Source: Betaproteobacteria bacterium HGW-Betaproteobacteria-6 (GTDB lineage Bacteria > Pseudomonadota > Gammaproteobacteria > Burkholderiales > Rhodocyclaceae). From it: a stretch of 64,000 nucleotides of DNA. Below, one piece after another: positions 9,246-21,015 of the stretch; positions within the stretch are counted from its first letter, which is position 1; each line of letters opens with the position of its first letter. The position numbers and the translations under genes were made by a program. Location of the stretch: contig PHCF01000004.1 in the NCBI GenBank assembly GCA_002842145.1, positions 1 to 64,000 of the forward strand, given 5' to 3'. Under the pieces are notes generated by a model. It was not told where the DNA came from and searched no databases. It worked only from the letters and a program-made list of their open reading frames with translations.

Positions 9246-10577
9246 ATGATAGGGATAAAAATGTGGATCAGCCGCCGCAAGCTTAGAAAGCTTCTAGAAA
9301 ATATCGCAAATCAATTTGCCGTTCAAAGCGAAACCGTGGTTCAGCTTGAGGCATCAGGATTTGAAGCAGAGTTAAGAAGAATCACTGATGCAAAAAATGA
9401 AATCGTTAGTCAAGTAAAGAGCGCAGAGGCACGGCTTGAGAGTGCACTAGCGAACGAGAGATCGTTGCGCCATAGCTTTGAAAGTGCTGAACAGGTAGTA
9501 ACTGAACTGTCTTCCAGAATTACGTTAATGAAAGAATCTAACGGCGAGACATCGTGGGAAATTAACTCACCCACCTCCCCCTTGGATCCAGGTCAAATAG
9601 TTACCTGGTCTAGTCAGTTTCGCAACCTTCTCGGCTTTAAAGACGAGGCAGATTTTCCAAATCTCTTGCGCAGTTGGATAACCAGACTGCACCCAGAGGA
9701 TCATGAGCATGCCATTAGTGCCATGGAAGACCATTTAAGTGATCGAGCTGGGCGGCACCCCTATGACAGCACTTACCGCCTCGCATGCAAAAACAATGAA
9801 TACCGTTGGTTTCGTTCTTACGGCATTGCCACTCGCGACAAGAGCGGCGCCCCTGTTCTGATGTCTGGCGCCATAAAGGATGTCACCGATGTCATAACAA
9901 GACAGCGCCAGTTCGATATTACTTTGGCACGTTTTGAACTCTCGCTAGAGATGTTAAATGACGGACTTTGGGACGTTGAACTTGTCGATGGCGATCCGCT
10001 GAATCCTATGAGCGCATACTGGTGGTCCGCACAACTCAGGCGCCTTCTAGGATATGAAACAGCGAATGAATTCCCCGACGTACTGGAAAGCTTGACCTCC
10101 AAGATTCACCCGGATGATAAAAATGCAGTTTTGTCTGCATTAGCAAATCACTTAGGCGATCGATCAGGGAATACTCCGTACGATATTGAGTACCGACTTA
10201 AGTGCAAAAATGGACAGTACCGCTGGTTTAGAGCTAGAGGTCAGTCACGTCGAATGAAAGATGGCACACCGTTGAGAATTGTTGGCGCCCTCACCGACAT
10301 TGAAGCTGCCAAGCATGAAGCGGAGCTGCAAGTAAATGAACGCCACCACCGAACCAAGCTAGAAGAGCACCTGACCAGTGTCTCTGAAATCATGATCACA
10401 ATTAAGGATATCGCTAGTCAAACAAACCTATTGGCCTTGAATGCGGCGATTGAAGCTGCCCGAGCAGGAGAGGCCGGAAGGGGATTCGCAGTCGTGGCGG
10501 ATGAAGTCAGAAAGTTGGCGGGGCGAACAAAAGATGCCACGGACTACGTCGCATCGATAACCACCATAAACCGCTGA
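9246..10577 (+). CDS. Soluble tandem-PAS methyl-accepting chemotaxis-like protein with a truncated signalling hairpin
   Basis: Two PAS_3-like repeats ([10 protein letters not shown]..., [10 protein letters not shown]...) and [40 protein letters not shown]; no TM segment. Confidence 0.85.
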   Translation: MIGIKMWISRRKLRKLLENIANQFAVQSETVVQLEASGFEAELRRITDAKNEIVSQVKSAEARLESALANERSLRHSFESAEQVVTELSSRITLMKESNGETSWEINSPTSPLDPGQIVTWSSQFRNLLGFKDEADFPNLLRSWITRLHPEDHEHAISAMEDHLSDRAGRHPYDSTYRLACKNNEYRWFRSYGIATRDKSGAPVLMSGAIKDVTDVITRQRQFDITLARFELSLEMLNDGLWDVELVDGDPLNPMSAYWWSAQLRRLLGYETANEFPDVLESLTSKIHPDDKNAVLSALANHLGDRSGNTPYDIEYRLKCKNGQYRWFRARGQSRRMKDGTPLRIVGALTDIEAAKHEAELQVNERHHRTKLEEHLTSVSEIMITIKDIASQTNLLALNAAIEAARAGEAGRGFAVVADEVRKLAGRTKDATDYVASITTINR

Positions 10578-10624
10578 TCCACGCGGATTTATCGCTTCGT
10601 TCGAACTGTAAAAGCTCTATTAGG

Positions 10625-10653
10625 CAAAAAAATCCGGCATTTTCAGCCGGATT
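10625..10653 (-). terminator. Rho-independent terminator of the CoA-transferase operon
   Basis: AATCCGGC-ATTTTCA-GCCGGATT hairpin; on the minus strand followed by TTTTTTT. Confidence 0.75.
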
Positions 10654-10748
10654 GAAAGTGCCAGCCTGAGAGCTGATGCTGGCAGGAGGAGACGCGAGTA
10701 TCGCCAGGCGAGCCTCAACGAGAAAATCGAACGTGCTATGGCAAAGAA

Positions 10749-11402
10749 CTAGCGAGCAAAAGCCATTTCCTTTATATCCTGGGAAACCAAAAGACGTGCT
10801 TGAGTCCTATCTCTAACGTAGTCGAGCGAGACGCCAGGGGCTAGTTCTCGAAGGACAAATTCACCATGCACAACGCTGAGGACAGCAAGCTCCGTGACAA
10901 CCAAGGAAACACGAGCCTTAGCGGTCAGCGGCAGCGTGCATTGGGTCAGTAACCGCGGTTCACCATCCTTGGTGCAATGTTCCATGGCGACGATGACCCT
11001 CTTTGCTCCAGTAACCAGGTCCATTGCCCCTCCCATGCCTGGCACCATTTTTCCAGGGACCATCCAGTTTGCAAGATTTCCTTGCTGATCGACCTCTAAC
11101 CCACCCAAAACCGTCACATCGACGTGACCGCCGCGAATAAATGCGAAAGACGTTGCACTGTCAAAAATAGCAGCCCCTGGAATAAGCCCGCAAGGTTGCC
11201 CTCCCGCGTTGACAACGCCCGGTTGGGCATCACCAACCAATGGACCGAGGCCGAGAAAGCCATTCTCCGACTGTAGCGTGATCTCCACCCCAATTGGCAG
11301 AAAGCTAGGGATCATCGTCGGCAAGCCAATACCCAGATTGACGACATAACCCTCTTTCAGCTCTTGGGCAACGCGACGCGCGATAAGCTCTTTAGAATCC
11401 AT
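10749..11402 (-). CDS. 3-oxoacid/acetate CoA-transferase subunit B
   Basis: [36 protein letters not shown]...[12 protein letters not shown] (catalytic SENG motif). Confidence 0.88.
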   Translation of the reverse strand: MDSKELIARRVAQELKEGYVVNLGIGLPTMIPSFLPIGVEITLQSENGFLGLGPLVGDAQPGVVNAGGQPCGLIPGAAIFDSATSFAFIRGGHVDVTVLGGLEVDQQGNLANWMVPGKMVPGMGGAMDLVTGAKRVIVAMEHCTKDGEPRLLTQCTLPLTAKARVSLVVTELAVLSVVHGEFVLRELAPGVSLDYVRDRTQARLLVSQDIKEMAFAR

Positions 11403-12066
11403 CGCAAAGCCCCGTCGATAAAACTATCTTGTCCACCAGGGCACCGGGAGTCATGACCATGTCAGGATCAATATCACCGACTTCCACAAGCTCATCCACT
11501 TCGACGATGACTAGATCCGCGGCAAATGCAATAACTGGATTGAAGTTACGGGCGGCCCGTTCGTAGACCAAATTACCGGCTTTGTCAGCTCGCTTCGCTT
11601 TGAGGATGGCGACGTCGGCGCGAATGGGTAACTCAACAAGGAATTCTTGACCATTTACGACCATTTTGGTCTTTCCCTCTTCAACCACGGTGCCGACTCC
11701 AGTAGGCGTCAAAACGCCACCCAGACCGGCACCGCCACATCGAATTCGTTCAATTAAGGTGCCTTGCGGGACAAGATCGACTTCTAATTCGCCCGCAATC
11801 ATTTTCTTACCTGTGAGTGCATTTGTCCCAATGTGGGAAACGATTACTTTTTTGACCTGCCCGCTTGAAATGAGCGGACCTACGCCAGTCTTCTCAAAAG
11901 CCGTATCGTTACCAATCAATGTCAGATTTTTGGTGCCATTTTCAATCAAAACGGATACCAATCCCGTGGGCGTCCCTACCCCCATAAAGCCACCAAACAA
12001 AATACTGTTTCCATCTTGGAACATAGCCCCTACTTCGGACCACTCAACAATTTTGCGGACTGACAC
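11392..12066 (-). CDS. 3-oxoacid/acetate CoA-transferase subunit A
   Basis: Family I CoA-transferase N-terminal pattern [33 protein letters not shown]; overlaps subunit B start. Confidence 0.88.
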   Translation of the reverse strand: MSVRKIVEWSEVGAMFQDGNSILFGGFMGVGTPTGLVSVLIENGTKNLTLIGNDTAFEKTGVGPLISSGQVKKVIVSHIGTNALTGKKMIAGELEVDLVPQGTLIERIRCGGAGLGGVLTPTGVGTVVEEGKTKMVVNGQEFLVELPIRADVAILKAKRADKAGNLVYERAARNFNPVIAFAADLVIVEVDELVEVGDIDPDMVMTPGALVDKIVLSTGLCDGF

Positions 12067-12187
12067 TTTTCCCTCCTCAATGAATCAATAGCAACAACTC
12101 ATTCACGCTAGGCACGTGGACAAGAGGCGGATACCACCTACCGAATGATCGATAGGGAATTTGGTAATGAGGCGCCACCAAGGCCAT

Positions 12188-13090
12188 TCACTCCGCCTCA
12201 CTACGCAACGCCTGGCCTACCCGAGATTTATTGCTGCGGCCAAGCTTGGCCGAAATCCAGGCACCGACCTCGACTAAGGACAGCAGATCGATGCCTGTTT
12301 CAATACCCAAGCCGTCCAGCAGGTAAACGACGTCTTCAGTCGCCACATTGCCCGAAGCACCCTTCGCATAGGGGCAGCCGCCTAGGCCGGCGATGGAACT
12401 GTCAAAAACTGCCATCCCGAGTTGCAGCGAGGCATGGATGTTGGCAATCGCCATGCCGTAGGTATCGTGATAATGGCCGGCCAGCTTGGCGATTGGCACG
12501 ACACGGGTGCAAGCCTCGATCATGCGCTGGATCGAAGCCGGGTAACCGACACCGATGGTGTCGCCGAGCGATACTTCGTAACACCCCATGTCGAACAGCG
12601 TCCTGGCAACACTGGCCGCCTGCTCAGGGGCGATGGCCCCTTCGTAGGGGCAGCCGACGACGCAGGAAACATAGCCGCGGACCGGGATTTCGAGCTCCGA
12701 CGCGGCCGAAACGATAGGTTCGAAACGTTTCAGGCTCTCGGCAATCGAGCAGTTGATGTTCTTGCGCGAAAAAGACTCGGAAGCTGAACCAAAAATGGCG
12801 ACTTCAGTGGCCCCGGCCTGCACGGCCGCATTGAAACCCTGCAGATTGGGCGTCAGGACGGGGTAACCCGTCCCCGGATGACGTTTGATACCCAGCATCA
12901 CCGCGCTATTGTCCTCCATCTGCGGCACCCACTTCGGCGACACGAACGAAGTCGCCTCGATGGCGCGCAACCCTGCATCGGCCAAGCGTTCGATCAGCTC
13001 GATCTTGGTCGCGGTCGGGACAATCTGCTTTTCATTCTGCAAGCCGTCGCGTGGACCAACTTCGACGAGCTTAACTTTGCTGGGCAACAT
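12188..13090 (-). CDS. liuE: Hydroxymethylglutaryl-CoA lyase
   Basis: [47 protein letters not shown]. Confidence 0.93.
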   Translation of the reverse strand: MLPSKVKLVEVGPRDGLQNEKQIVPTATKIELIERLADAGLRAIEATSFVSPKWVPQMEDNSAVMLGIKRHPGTGYPVLTPNLQGFNAAVQAGATEVAIFGSASESFSRKNINCSIAESLKRFEPIVSAASELEIPVRGYVSCVVGCPYEGAIAPEQAASVARTLFDMGCYEVSLGDTIGVGYPASIQRMIEACTRVVPIAKLAGHYHDTYGMAIANIHASLQLGMAVFDSSIAGLGGCPYAKGASGNVATEDVVYLLDGLGIETGIDLLSLVEVGAWISAKLGRSNKSRVGQALRSEAE

Positions 13091-15090
13091 CAGGCGTCCC
13101 CTTCGAATTCGACCAATGCCGCTCCATCGCTTACCTGTTCGCCAGCCGCATAGCAGAAAGCCTTGACGGTGCCTGCAGCAGGGGCGGTGATGGTGTGTTC
13201 CATCTTCATCGCTTCGAGGATGAGCAGCGGTGCACCCTTATCCACCTTCTGGCCAGGTTGGGCGAGCAACGCAACGACCTTACCGGGCATCGGTGCGGTC
13301 AGGCCGCCGCCCTGGGCGCCGCCGGCCTCGACCAGATGCAGCGGATCGTCGCGGAGCAGGATGTGGGTTGCCCCCTGCAGGAAGATGTGTCGTTTGTCTT
13401 CGACGGCGACGACGCTGGCAATCAGCCGGCGGTCATCGATTTCGATGGCCAGCTGGTCGCCATCCAGCTTTCTGCCGCGGGCCACAGCCGTCTGTCCATT
13501 GATGGTGATCTGCCATTGATCGCGACCGTATTTGACCAAAGCTTCGATCAGGCTGGCACCATCCCTGAAGCCGATCATGCGAGCGGCTGACAGGTTCATG
13601 CGCCAGCCGTCCCGGGCGTGCCACGGCGAGCAAGGGTCGCCGCTGGTATTGGCGGCCTGCCGGGCTTGGTGCTGTTCCCAGAGCAGTTCGCCGACCGTGG
13701 CGACGAGCAGCGCATCGCGTGGCACGGCCTGGGCGGCGGGGAAGAGGAAGTCCTTCTGGCGTTCGATGAGGCCGGTGTCGAGATCGGCGCCGGCAAAGGC
13801 CGGGCAGGCGACCAGTCGTGACAGGAAGTCGATGTTGGTGGTAACGCCGGCCACCTGGTAGTCGGCCAGGGCCTTGCGCATGCGGGCCAGCGCGGCGTCG
13901 CGGTGCTCATCCCAGACGATCAGCTTGGCGATCATCGGGTCGTAGAAGGGCGTGATTTCATCGCCTTCCTCGACGCCGGTATCGACGCGCACGTTGAGGC
14001 TTTCGGCCGGCGGTGAGAGGCGGATCAGTTTGCCGGTCGAGGGCAGGAAACCCTTGTTGGCATCTTCGGCGTAGATCCGCGCTTCCAGCGCATGGCCTCG
14101 AATCTGCAACTGTTCCTGGGCGAGCGGCAGCGGTTGGCCGGCGGCGACGCGCAACTGCCATTCGACCAGATCCTGGCCGGTGATCATTTCCGTGACCGGA
14201 TGCTCGACCTGCAGGCGAGTGTTCATTTCCATGAAATAGAACGAGCCATCCTGATTGGCGATGAACTCGACCGTGCCGGCGCCGACGTAACCGACAGCCT
14301 TGGCGGCGGCGACGGCGGCTTCGCCCATCTGGCGGCGGCGTTCAAGGGTCATGCCAGGGGCGGGGGCTTCTTCGAGCACTTTCTGGTGGCGGCGCTGCAC
14401 TGAGCAATCGCGTTCGAACAGGTAAACGCAGTTGCCCTGGGTGTCGGCGAAGACCTGGATTTCGATGTGGCGTGGTTTGGTGATGTATTTCTCGATCAGC
14501 ACGTGATCGTTGCCGAAGCTGGAAGTCGCTTCGCGCTGGCAGGAAGCGAGGGCATCGAGGAAATCTTCAGTTTTTTCGACGAGGCGCATGCCCTTGCCGC
14601 CGCCGCCAGCTGCGGCCTTGATCAGCACCGGGTAGCCGATCTGGTCCGCTTCTTTGTGCAGCAAGGCGGGGGTCTGATCATCGCCGTGGTAGCCCGGTGT
14701 CAGAGGCACGGCTGCCTTGCCCATCAGTTTCTTGGCTTCGGATTTCGAACCCATGGCACGGATCGCGGAGGCCGGCGGGCCGATGAAGGCGATGCCGTTG
14801 GCGGCCAGCGCATCGGCGAAGTCGGCGTTCTCGGAGAGGAAGCCGTAGCCGGGATGGACGGCCTGGGCGCCGGTGCGCTTGCAGGCATCGACGATCTTCT
14901 CGGCGACCAGATAGGACTCGCGGGCGGCGGCCGGACCGAGCAGTACGGCTTCGTCGGCCAGGCGAACGTGGCGGGCGTTGGCATCGGCCTCGGAATAGAC
15001 GGCGACGGTACGGATGCCCATGCGGCGAGCCGTCTTGATGACCCGGCAGGCGATTTCGCCGCGGTTGGCGATCAGGATTTTGTTGAACAT
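13090..15090 (-). CDS. liuD: 3-methylcrotonyl-CoA carboxylase alpha subunit (biotin carboxylase + BCCP)
   Basis: [18 protein letters not shown]...; [12 protein letters not shown]-terminal biotinyl motif LEAMKMEHT; operon context. Confidence 0.93.
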   Translation of the reverse strand: MFNKILIANRGEIACRVIKTARRMGIRTVAVYSEADANARHVRLADEAVLLGPAAARESYLVAEKIVDACKRTGAQAVHPGYGFLSENADFADALAANGIAFIGPPASAIRAMGSKSEAKKLMGKAAVPLTPGYHGDDQTPALLHKEADQIGYPVLIKAAAGGGGKGMRLVEKTEDFLDALASCQREATSSFGNDHVLIEKYITKPRHIEIQVFADTQGNCVYLFERDCSVQRRHQKVLEEAPAPGMTLERRRQMGEAAVAAAKAVGYVGAGTVEFIANQDGSFYFMEMNTRLQVEHPVTEMITGQDLVEWQLRVAAGQPLPLAQEQLQIRGHALEARIYAEDANKGFLPSTGKLIRLSPPAESLNVRVDTGVEEGDEITPFYDPMIAKLIVWDEHRDAALARMRKALADYQVAGVTTNIDFLSRLVACPAFAGADLDTGLIERQKDFLFPAAQAVPRDALLVATVGELLWEQHQARQAANTSGDPCSPWHARDGWRMNLSAARMIGFRDGASLIEALVKYGRDQWQITINGQTAVARGRKLDGDQLAIEIDDRRLIASVVAVEDKRHIFLQGATHILLRDDPLHLVEAGGAQGGGLTAPMPGKVVALLAQPGQKVDKGAPLLILEAMKMEHTITAPAAGTVKAFCYAAGEQVSDGAALVEFEGDA

Positions 15091-15102
15091 TGCACGTGAT
15101 CC

Positions 15103-16095
15103 TTACTTTTGAGCAGCAACCAGCCCAAGCCGGCTGAAAAGAGTTTTGTCGTCTTCAAAGGCGGGGTTGCCAGTAGTCAGCAATTTGTCGCCATAAAATA
15201 TGGAATTCGCACCTGCCAAAAAACATAGCCCTTGCCCCAAATCCCCGAGCGCCTTACGGCCTGCGGAAAGGCGCACACGCGTCGTGGGCATGGTGATGCG
15301 TACTGCAGCTATGACGCGAACGAACTCCAGAGGATCCAGTATGTCCGCTCCTTCCAATGGAGTTCCCTCCATCCGTACGAGCTGATTGATTGGAACCGAT
15401 TCAGGAAAAGGATCAAGATTAGCTAGTTGGGCAATCAAGGCAGCCCGTTGCGCGCGCGACTCCCCCATGCCGAGGATCCCACCGCTACATACCTTGAGGC
15501 CAGCCGCACGGACTGTTTCAAGCGTTTCAAGGCGATCCTGAAAGGTATGCGACGGAATGAAATTTCCATATATTTCTGGCGCGGTATCCAGATTGTGGTT
15601 GTAGTAGTCAAGCCCAGCGGCCCTAAGGACCGTTGCCTGATGAGGCTTGAGCATTCCGGCGGTAAGACAACTCTCCAGTCCCAATTCACCTACGGTTTCA
15701 ACTAGGCGGGTAACCGCAGGCAAATCTCGATCTCGAATCTGTCGCCAAGCAGCTCCCATACAGAAGCGCGTCGCACCAGCAACCTTCGCAGCAGTGGCGG
15801 CAGCTTTGACTGCGCTCGCATCAAGCATCGGCTCGTCAGCAACTGGGGCATGATGGTGGGCGGATTGGGAACAATAGCCGCACTTTTCCGGACAGCCGCC
15901 CGACTTAATTGACAATAGCGTGGAAAGTTGAACTTCGCAGGGATTGAAATGTTCCCGATGCACCAATTGAGCCCTGAACATAAGCTCAGGAATAGGCAAA
16001 TCCAACAATTCGCTCACAGACTCCCGGCTCCAGTACATATCTTTTGGCGTGGGAGTTTTTATCGGTAAATGCATTAAGACGGGGCTGGACTTCAT
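15103..16095 (-). CDS. bioB: Biotin synthase
   Basis: Radical [33 protein letters not shown]; start set at [11 protein letters not shown] (16095) to avoid overlapping liuC. Confidence 0.93.
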   Translation of the reverse strand: MKSSPVLMHLPIKTPTPKDMYWSRESVSELLDLPIPELMFRAQLVHREHFNPCEVQLSTLLSIKSGGCPEKCGYCSQSAHHHAPVADEPMLDASAVKAAATAAKVAGATRFCMGAAWRQIRDRDLPAVTRLVETVGELGLESCLTAGMLKPHQATVLRAAGLDYYNHNLDTAPEIYGNFIPSHTFQDRLETLETVRAAGLKVCSGGILGMGESRAQRAALIAQLANLDPFPESVPINQLVRMEGTPLEGADILDPLEFVRVIAAVRITMPTTRVRLSAGRKALGDLGQGLCFLAGANSIFYGDKLLTTGNPAFEDDKTLFSRLGLVAAQK

Positions 16096-16109
16096 CGCAA
16101 TATTTCCAT

Positions 16110-16898
16110 CTAACTTGCTATCGCCCAAGGGGCATGGCTTTTACCGAGGAAAGCAGCGATGCCGTCCCGGGCTTCCGGCGTTGCTCGCAGATGGGCGATG
16201 CGATGGGCGGTGTCTTCGACCAGGGTATCGTTGATCGGCTGGTTATCGACGGCGCGGATCAGTTCCTTGGCGGCTGCCTGAGCGAGCGGGCCGCCCTGGA
16301 TCAGCGCGTCGACAATCTCCTGGACCTTGGCGTCGAGCTGTTCAGGCCCGACGGCCTCATGGACGAGGCCGAGTTCGCGGGCGCGAATGGCGTCGATGCG
16401 CTCGGCCGACTGGAAGTAGCGGTAGGCTTGGCGGGCGCCGATGGCGCGCACGACATAGGGGCTGATCGCCGAGGGGATGATGCCAAATTTGACTTCCGAG
16501 GTGGCGAAGAAGGCCTTGGTCGAGGCGACGGCAATGTCGCAGGCGGCGGCCAGGCCAGTACCGCCGCCGAGGGCGGCACCCTGGATGCGGGCGATGGTCG
16601 GCTTCTTCATCTCGGCCAGCGTGCGCAACATGCCAGCCAGGCCACGGGCGTCGTTGAGGTTGTCGTCGAGCCCATTGTTGGCGGCACGCTTCATCCAGTT
16701 GAGGTCGGCCCCGGCCGAGAAGCTTTTTCCCCGTCCGGCGAGGATGACGACGCGGACATCGGGATCGGCATCAAGCGCAACGCAGGCAGCTGTCAGGTCG
16801 GCGATCAAGGTCTCATCGAAGGCATTGTGCATATCCGGACGGTTCATCCAGATCGTTGCAACCTTGCCCGAGAGTTCGATTTCCAGTGTTGTAAACAT
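16110..16898 (-). CDS. liuC: Methylglutaconyl-CoA hydratase (enoyl-CoA hydratase family)
   Basis: Crotonase fold motifs [30 protein letters not shown]; liu operon context. Confidence 0.88.
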   Translation of the reverse strand: MFTTLEIELSGKVATIWMNRPDMHNAFDETLIADLTAACVALDADPDVRVVILAGRGKSFSAGADLNWMKRAANNGLDDNLNDARGLAGMLRTLAEMKKPTIARIQGAALGGGTGLAAACDIAVASTKAFFATSEVKFGIIPSAISPYVVRAIGARQAYRYFQSAERIDAIRARELGLVHEAVGPEQLDAKVQEIVDALIQGGPLAQAAAKELIRAVDNQPINDTLVEDTAHRIAHLRATPEARDGIAAFLGKSHAPWAIAS

Positions 16899-16907
16899 GT
16901 CCTTTCC

Positions 16908-18515
16908 TTACATCCGGAAGATGCCGAACTTCGTTTCTTCGGCCGGGGCATTCATCGAGGCGGACAGGCCGAGGCCAAGCACGCGGCGGGTGTCGGCTGG
17001 ATCGATGATGCCGTCGTCCCAGAGACGGGCGCTGGCGTAGTAGGGGTGGCCCTGGGTTTCGTATTGCTCGCGGATCGGCGTCTTGAAGGCGGCTTCGTCT
17101 TCGACGCTCCAGGTTTTGCCGGAAGCCTCCATACCATCCCGCTTGACGGTAGCCAGCACACCAGCCGCCTGCTCACCGCCCATCACCGAGATGCGGGCAT
17201 TCGGCCACATCCACAGGAAGCGCGGCGAATAGGCGCGGCCGCACATGCCGTAGTTGCCGGCACCGAAGCTGCCACCGATGACGACGGTGAATTTCGGTAC
17301 CTTGGCGGTGGCGACAGCCGTGACCATCTTGGCGCCGTCGCGGGCGATGCCGCCGTTTTCATACTTGCGGCCGACCATGAAGCCGGTAATGTTCTGCAGG
17401 AAAACGAGCGGAATGCCGCGCTGGGCACAGAGTTCGATGAAGTGGGCGCCCTTGAGGGCCGATTCGGAGAACAAAATCCCGTTGTTGGCGACGATCCCCA
17501 CCGGGTAGCCGTAGATGCGCGCAAAACCGCAGACCAGCGTCGTGCCATAACGGGCCTTAAATTCGTCGAAGTCAGAGCCATCGACGATGCGGGCGATAAT
17601 TTCGCGCACGTCGAATGGCTTTTTCGAGTCGGTCGGGATGACGCCGTACAATTCTTCGGCGGCGTAGGCCGGTTCGGTGGGGATCGTCAGTGTGACTGGC
17701 GGCTGTTTCTTCCAGTTCAGATCCTTGACGATGCGGCGGGCGATGGCCAGGGCGTGAGCGTCGTTCTCGGCCAGATGGTCGACGACGCCGGAAATGCGCG
17801 TATGGACGTCGGCCCCACCCAAGTCCTCGGCCGAGACGACTTCGCCGGTGGCGGCTTTCACCAGCGGCGGGCCGCCCAAAAAGATCGTGCCCTGGTTCTT
17901 GACGATGATCGACTCGTCGCACATCGCCGGCACGTAGGCGCCGCCGGCTGTGCACGAGCCCATGACGGCGGCGATCTGCGGAATGCCGGCGGCCGAGAGG
18001 TTGGCCTGATTGAAGAAGATGCGGCCGAAATGTTCCTTGTCCGGAAAAACCTCGTCCTGCATGGGCAGGAAGGCGCCGCCGGAATCGACCAGATAGACGC
18101 AGGGCAGGCGATTTTCGAGGGCGATTTCCTGGGCGCGCAGGTGTTTCTTGACGGTCAGTGGGTAATAAGTGCCGCCCTTCACGGTCGCGTCGTTGGCGAC
18201 GACCACGCATTCGACGCCATTGACCCGGCCGATGCCGGCGATCACCGAGGCCGCCGGCACGTCCCCGCCGTACATGCCATAGGCCGCGAACTGGCCGATC
18301 TCGAGGAAGGGCGTGCCGGGGTCGAGCAGGCCATTGACGCGCTCGCGGGGGAGTAGTTTGCCGCGGGCGAGATGCTTCTGACGCGCGGCTTCCGGGCCGC
18401 CGAGGGCAATTTTTTCTGCTTTTTCATGCAGGTCGGCGACGACCGTTCGCATGGCGTCCGCGTTGGTCTGGAAGTCGGCAGAACGAGGATTGAGTTGGGT
18501 TTTAATGGTGGGCAT
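16908..18515 (-). CDS. liuB: 3-methylcrotonyl-CoA carboxylase beta subunit (carboxyltransferase)
   Basis: Carboxyltransferase motifs [60 protein letters not shown]. Confidence 0.93.
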   Translation of the reverse strand: MPTIKTQLNPRSADFQTNADAMRTVVADLHEKAEKIALGGPEAARQKHLARGKLLPRERVNGLLDPGTPFLEIGQFAAYGMYGGDVPAASVIAGIGRVNGVECVVVANDATVKGGTYYPLTVKKHLRAQEIALENRLPCVYLVDSGGAFLPMQDEVFPDKEHFGRIFFNQANLSAAGIPQIAAVMGSCTAGGAYVPAMCDESIIVKNQGTIFLGGPPLVKAATGEVVSAEDLGGADVHTRISGVVDHLAENDAHALAIARRIVKDLNWKKQPPVTLTIPTEPAYAAEELYGVIPTDSKKPFDVREIIARIVDGSDFDEFKARYGTTLVCGFARIYGYPVGIVANNGILFSESALKGAHFIELCAQRGIPLVFLQNITGFMVGRKYENGGIARDGAKMVTAVATAKVPKFTVVIGGSFGAGNYGMCGRAYSPRFLWMWPNARISVMGGEQAAGVLATVKRDGMEASGKTWSVEDEAAFKTPIREQYETQGHPYYASARLWDDGIIDPADTRRVLGLGLSASMNAPAEETKFGIFRM

Positions 18516-18526
18516 TCGGACTTACC

Positions 18527-19699
18527 TCACGTTGTCTCTGCAAACAACTCGCGGCCAATCAACATTCGCCGGATTTCCGAGGTGCCTGCCCCGATCTCGT
18601 AGAGCTTGGCATCACGCCACAGGCGGCCGACCGGATACTCGTTGGTATAGCCGACGCCACCCAGGGTCTGGATCGCCTCGCCGGCCATCCACGTGGCCTT
18701 TTCGGCGGAGTACAGAATGGCGCCGGCGGCATCCTTGCGCAGCGTCCGGGCATGGTCGGTGTTGTCGCAGGCGCGGCCCAGGGCATAGACATAGGCGCGG
18801 TTGGCCATCCAGGTCGAATACATGTCGGCGACCTTGCCCTGCATGAGCTGGAATTCGCCGATCGCCTGACCGAACTGCTTGCGCTCATGAATGAAGGGCA
18901 CGACGACGTCCATGCAGGCCGCCATGATGCCGAGTGGGCCGCCACAGAGCACGGCACGCTCGTAATCAAGACCGGACATCAGCACCTTGGTACCATTGCC
19001 GACGCCGCCCAGCACGTTTTCTTCGGGCACTTCGCAGTCGTCGAAGAACAAGGGGAAGGTGTTGGAGCCGCGCATGCCCAGCTTGTCGAGGTGGGTGCCG
19101 TGGCTGAACCCCTTCATGCCCTTTTCGACGATGAAGGCGGTCATGCCCTTGGCGCCGGCGTTCATGTCGGTCTTGGCGTAGACGACCAGGGTGTCGGCGT
19201 CGCCGCCGTTGGTGATCCACATCTTGGAACCGTTCAATACGTAGCTGTCGCCCTTCTTGTCTGCGCGCAGCGTCATCGACACGACGTCGGAGCCGGCGCC
19301 CGGCTCCGACATGGCCAGTGCGCCGACGTGATCGCCGGAAATCAGCTTGGGCAGATATTTCTGGCGCTGGGCCTCGTTGCCGTTGCGGCGGATCTGGTTG
19401 ACGCACAGATTCGAGTGAGCACCGTAAGACAGACCGATGGAGGCGGAGGCGCGCGAAATTTCTTCGAGCGCGACGATGTGGGCGAGGTAGCCCATGTTGG
19501 TGCCGCCGTATTCCTCACCGGCGGTCATGCCGAGCAGGCCCATGTCGCCGAATTTCTTCCAGAGGTCGGCCGGGAATTCATTGACACGATCCACTTCCGC
19601 GGCGCGCGGCGCTATTTCTGCGTCGGCAAAGGCCTTCACCGCGTCGCGCAACATGTTGATGTCTTCGCCGAGGCCGAAGTCGAGGCTGGGAATATTCAT
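18527..19699 (-). CDS. liuA: Isovaleryl-CoA dehydrogenase
   Basis: Acyl-CoA dehydrogenase motifs [62 protein letters not shown]. Confidence 0.93.
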   Translation of the reverse strand: MNIPSLDFGLGEDINMLRDAVKAFADAEIAPRAAEVDRVNEFPADLWKKFGDMGLLGMTAGEEYGGTNMGYLAHIVALEEISRASASIGLSYGAHSNLCVNQIRRNGNEAQRQKYLPKLISGDHVGALAMSEPGAGSDVVSMTLRADKKGDSYVLNGSKMWITNGGDADTLVVYAKTDMNAGAKGMTAFIVEKGMKGFSHGTHLDKLGMRGSNTFPLFFDDCEVPEENVLGGVGNGTKVLMSGLDYERAVLCGGPLGIMAACMDVVVPFIHERKQFGQAIGEFQLMQGKVADMYSTWMANRAYVYALGRACDNTDHARTLRKDAAGAILYSAEKATWMAGEAIQTLGGVGYTNEYPVGRLWRDAKLYEIGAGTSEIRRMLIGRELFAETT

Positions 19700-19744
19700 G
19701 GGTTGTCTCCAGTTTCAGGTGGAGCAATGCTAGGTTCAAATATC

Positions 19745-19782
19745 GTTGGCAGTGTGCCAACCTAGTTGCAAATCATGCCAAC
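19745..19782. promoter_or_regulatory. Candidate AraC-family operator in the liuA/araC divergent region: GTTGGCA / TGCCAAC / TGCCAAC
   Basis: GTTGGCAGTGTGCCAAC inverted repeat (19745-19761) plus a second TGCCAAC at 19776-19782, 21 bp from the first direct copy. Confidence 0.55.
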
Positions 19783-19802
19783 TATTTGTATGGTTATCGA
19801 AC

Positions 19803-20843
19803 ATGTCGACTATCATCATTCCCTCGCCAAACTCTTCGAATAGCTCCGCAACAATACCGATCGCCTATATCCGGGCAATACTTGTTGGGTACCAGCGATA
19901 TGGTGCGGATCCTGCCAATGCACTGAGGGCAGCGAATATCACACAGGTATCGCTAACCGATCCTCACGGCCGAGTGACAGCTACTCAAATGGAAATCATG
20001 TCAGCCATGGCCATGCAGGAGCTTGACGATGAGGCTCTCGGCTGGTTTTCTCGCCGGCTGCCCTGGGGCAGCTATGGCATGCTGTGTCGTGCATCCTTGG
20101 CGTCACCCAATCTCGGCGTGGCGCTAAAGAGATGGTGCCGGCACCATCGGCTGCTGACCCAAGATATCGAGCTGAAATTGACCGTCTCCCGTTCGGTAGC
20201 ATCCCTAGTAATTGACGTCAATTTTGACTTGGGAGAGATACGCGAGTTTTGCTTGGTAACCAGTTTGCGCTATATGTTGGGCTATGCGTGCTGGGCTGTT
20301 GACTCGCGAATTCCCTTGATTGAAGCACGCTTTCCTTACGCCGAACCCGAACACAAGAGCATTTATCCCAGGCTTTTTCCTGGCGCAATATTTTTTGACG
20401 CGATACAGGCAGGATTCAGCTTCGATGCTGAATATCTGGAATTGCCGCTCAGGCGGGACGAGAACGCTCTGCAACTCATGCTGCAACGCGCAATACCGCT
20501 AACGGTATTGCCATATCGCCGTGACCGGTTGTTGGTACTGCGAGTGCGACAGGTTCTACGCAGCCAAGCAGAAGAAGCACTTACCGCCGAAATGGTCGCG
20601 GAACGACTTCATATTTCAGTGCGGACCCTACATCGACAATTGCAGGATGAAGGAATTGCCTTGCAGCGACTTAAAGATGAGGTGCGGCGAGATCGAGCAA
20701 TTGATCTTCTCAACAAAACCTCCAAGCCCGTAAAACTGGTCGCGCACGCCGTTGGATTCCGCAGTGAAAAGAGCTTTTCAAGAGCATTTCGGCTATGGAC
20801 AGGGCTTCCTCCAAGCTTTTTCAGAAGAAATACTTGTGAGTAG
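19803..20843 (+). CDS. AraC family transcriptional regulator (arabinose-binding-like N-terminal domain)
   Basis: C-terminal AraC HTH AEMVAERLHISVRTLHRQLQDEGIALQRLKDEVRRDRAIDLL...VGFRSEKSFSRAFRLWTGLPPS. Confidence 0.88.
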   Translation: MSTIIIPSPNSSNSSATIPIAYIRAILVGYQRYGADPANALRAANITQVSLTDPHGRVTATQMEIMSAMAMQELDDEALGWFSRRLPWGSYGMLCRASLASPNLGVALKRWCRHHRLLTQDIELKLTVSRSVASLVIDVNFDLGEIREFCLVTSLRYMLGYACWAVDSRIPLIEARFPYAEPEHKSIYPRLFPGAIFFDAIQAGFSFDAEYLELPLRRDENALQLMLQRAIPLTVLPYRRDRLLVLRVRQVLRSQAEEALTAEMVAERLHISVRTLHRQLQDEGIALQRLKDEVRRDRAIDLLNKTSKPVKLVAHAVGFRSEKSFSRAFRLWTGLPPSFFRRNTCE

Positions 20844-21015
20844 TGGTCAATGCAAACATGTGTTTAGTGAGTTTCTTCTAAAGAATATGAAGGTGGAATT
20901 TGATCTATCAGATTCAGATTGTTCACCAACCCGGCAAGAGCCGCTTGAAATTGCGGATCGCCACCCCCGCTCCGCCGTTCCTTGATGACAACTTACTGAC
21001 TTTTCGAGGTATCTT

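Noticed and set aside
16044-18356. 770-aa plus-strand ORF over liuC/liuB
   Set aside because: Antisense shadow of GC-rich coding sequence; low-complexity G/D/A-rich translation and the opposite strand encodes clear enzymes.
20849-21015. Possible transposon or att remnant beside copy A of the recombinase-like gene
   Set aside because: No convincing terminal repeats or similarity to the region beside copy B by eye.
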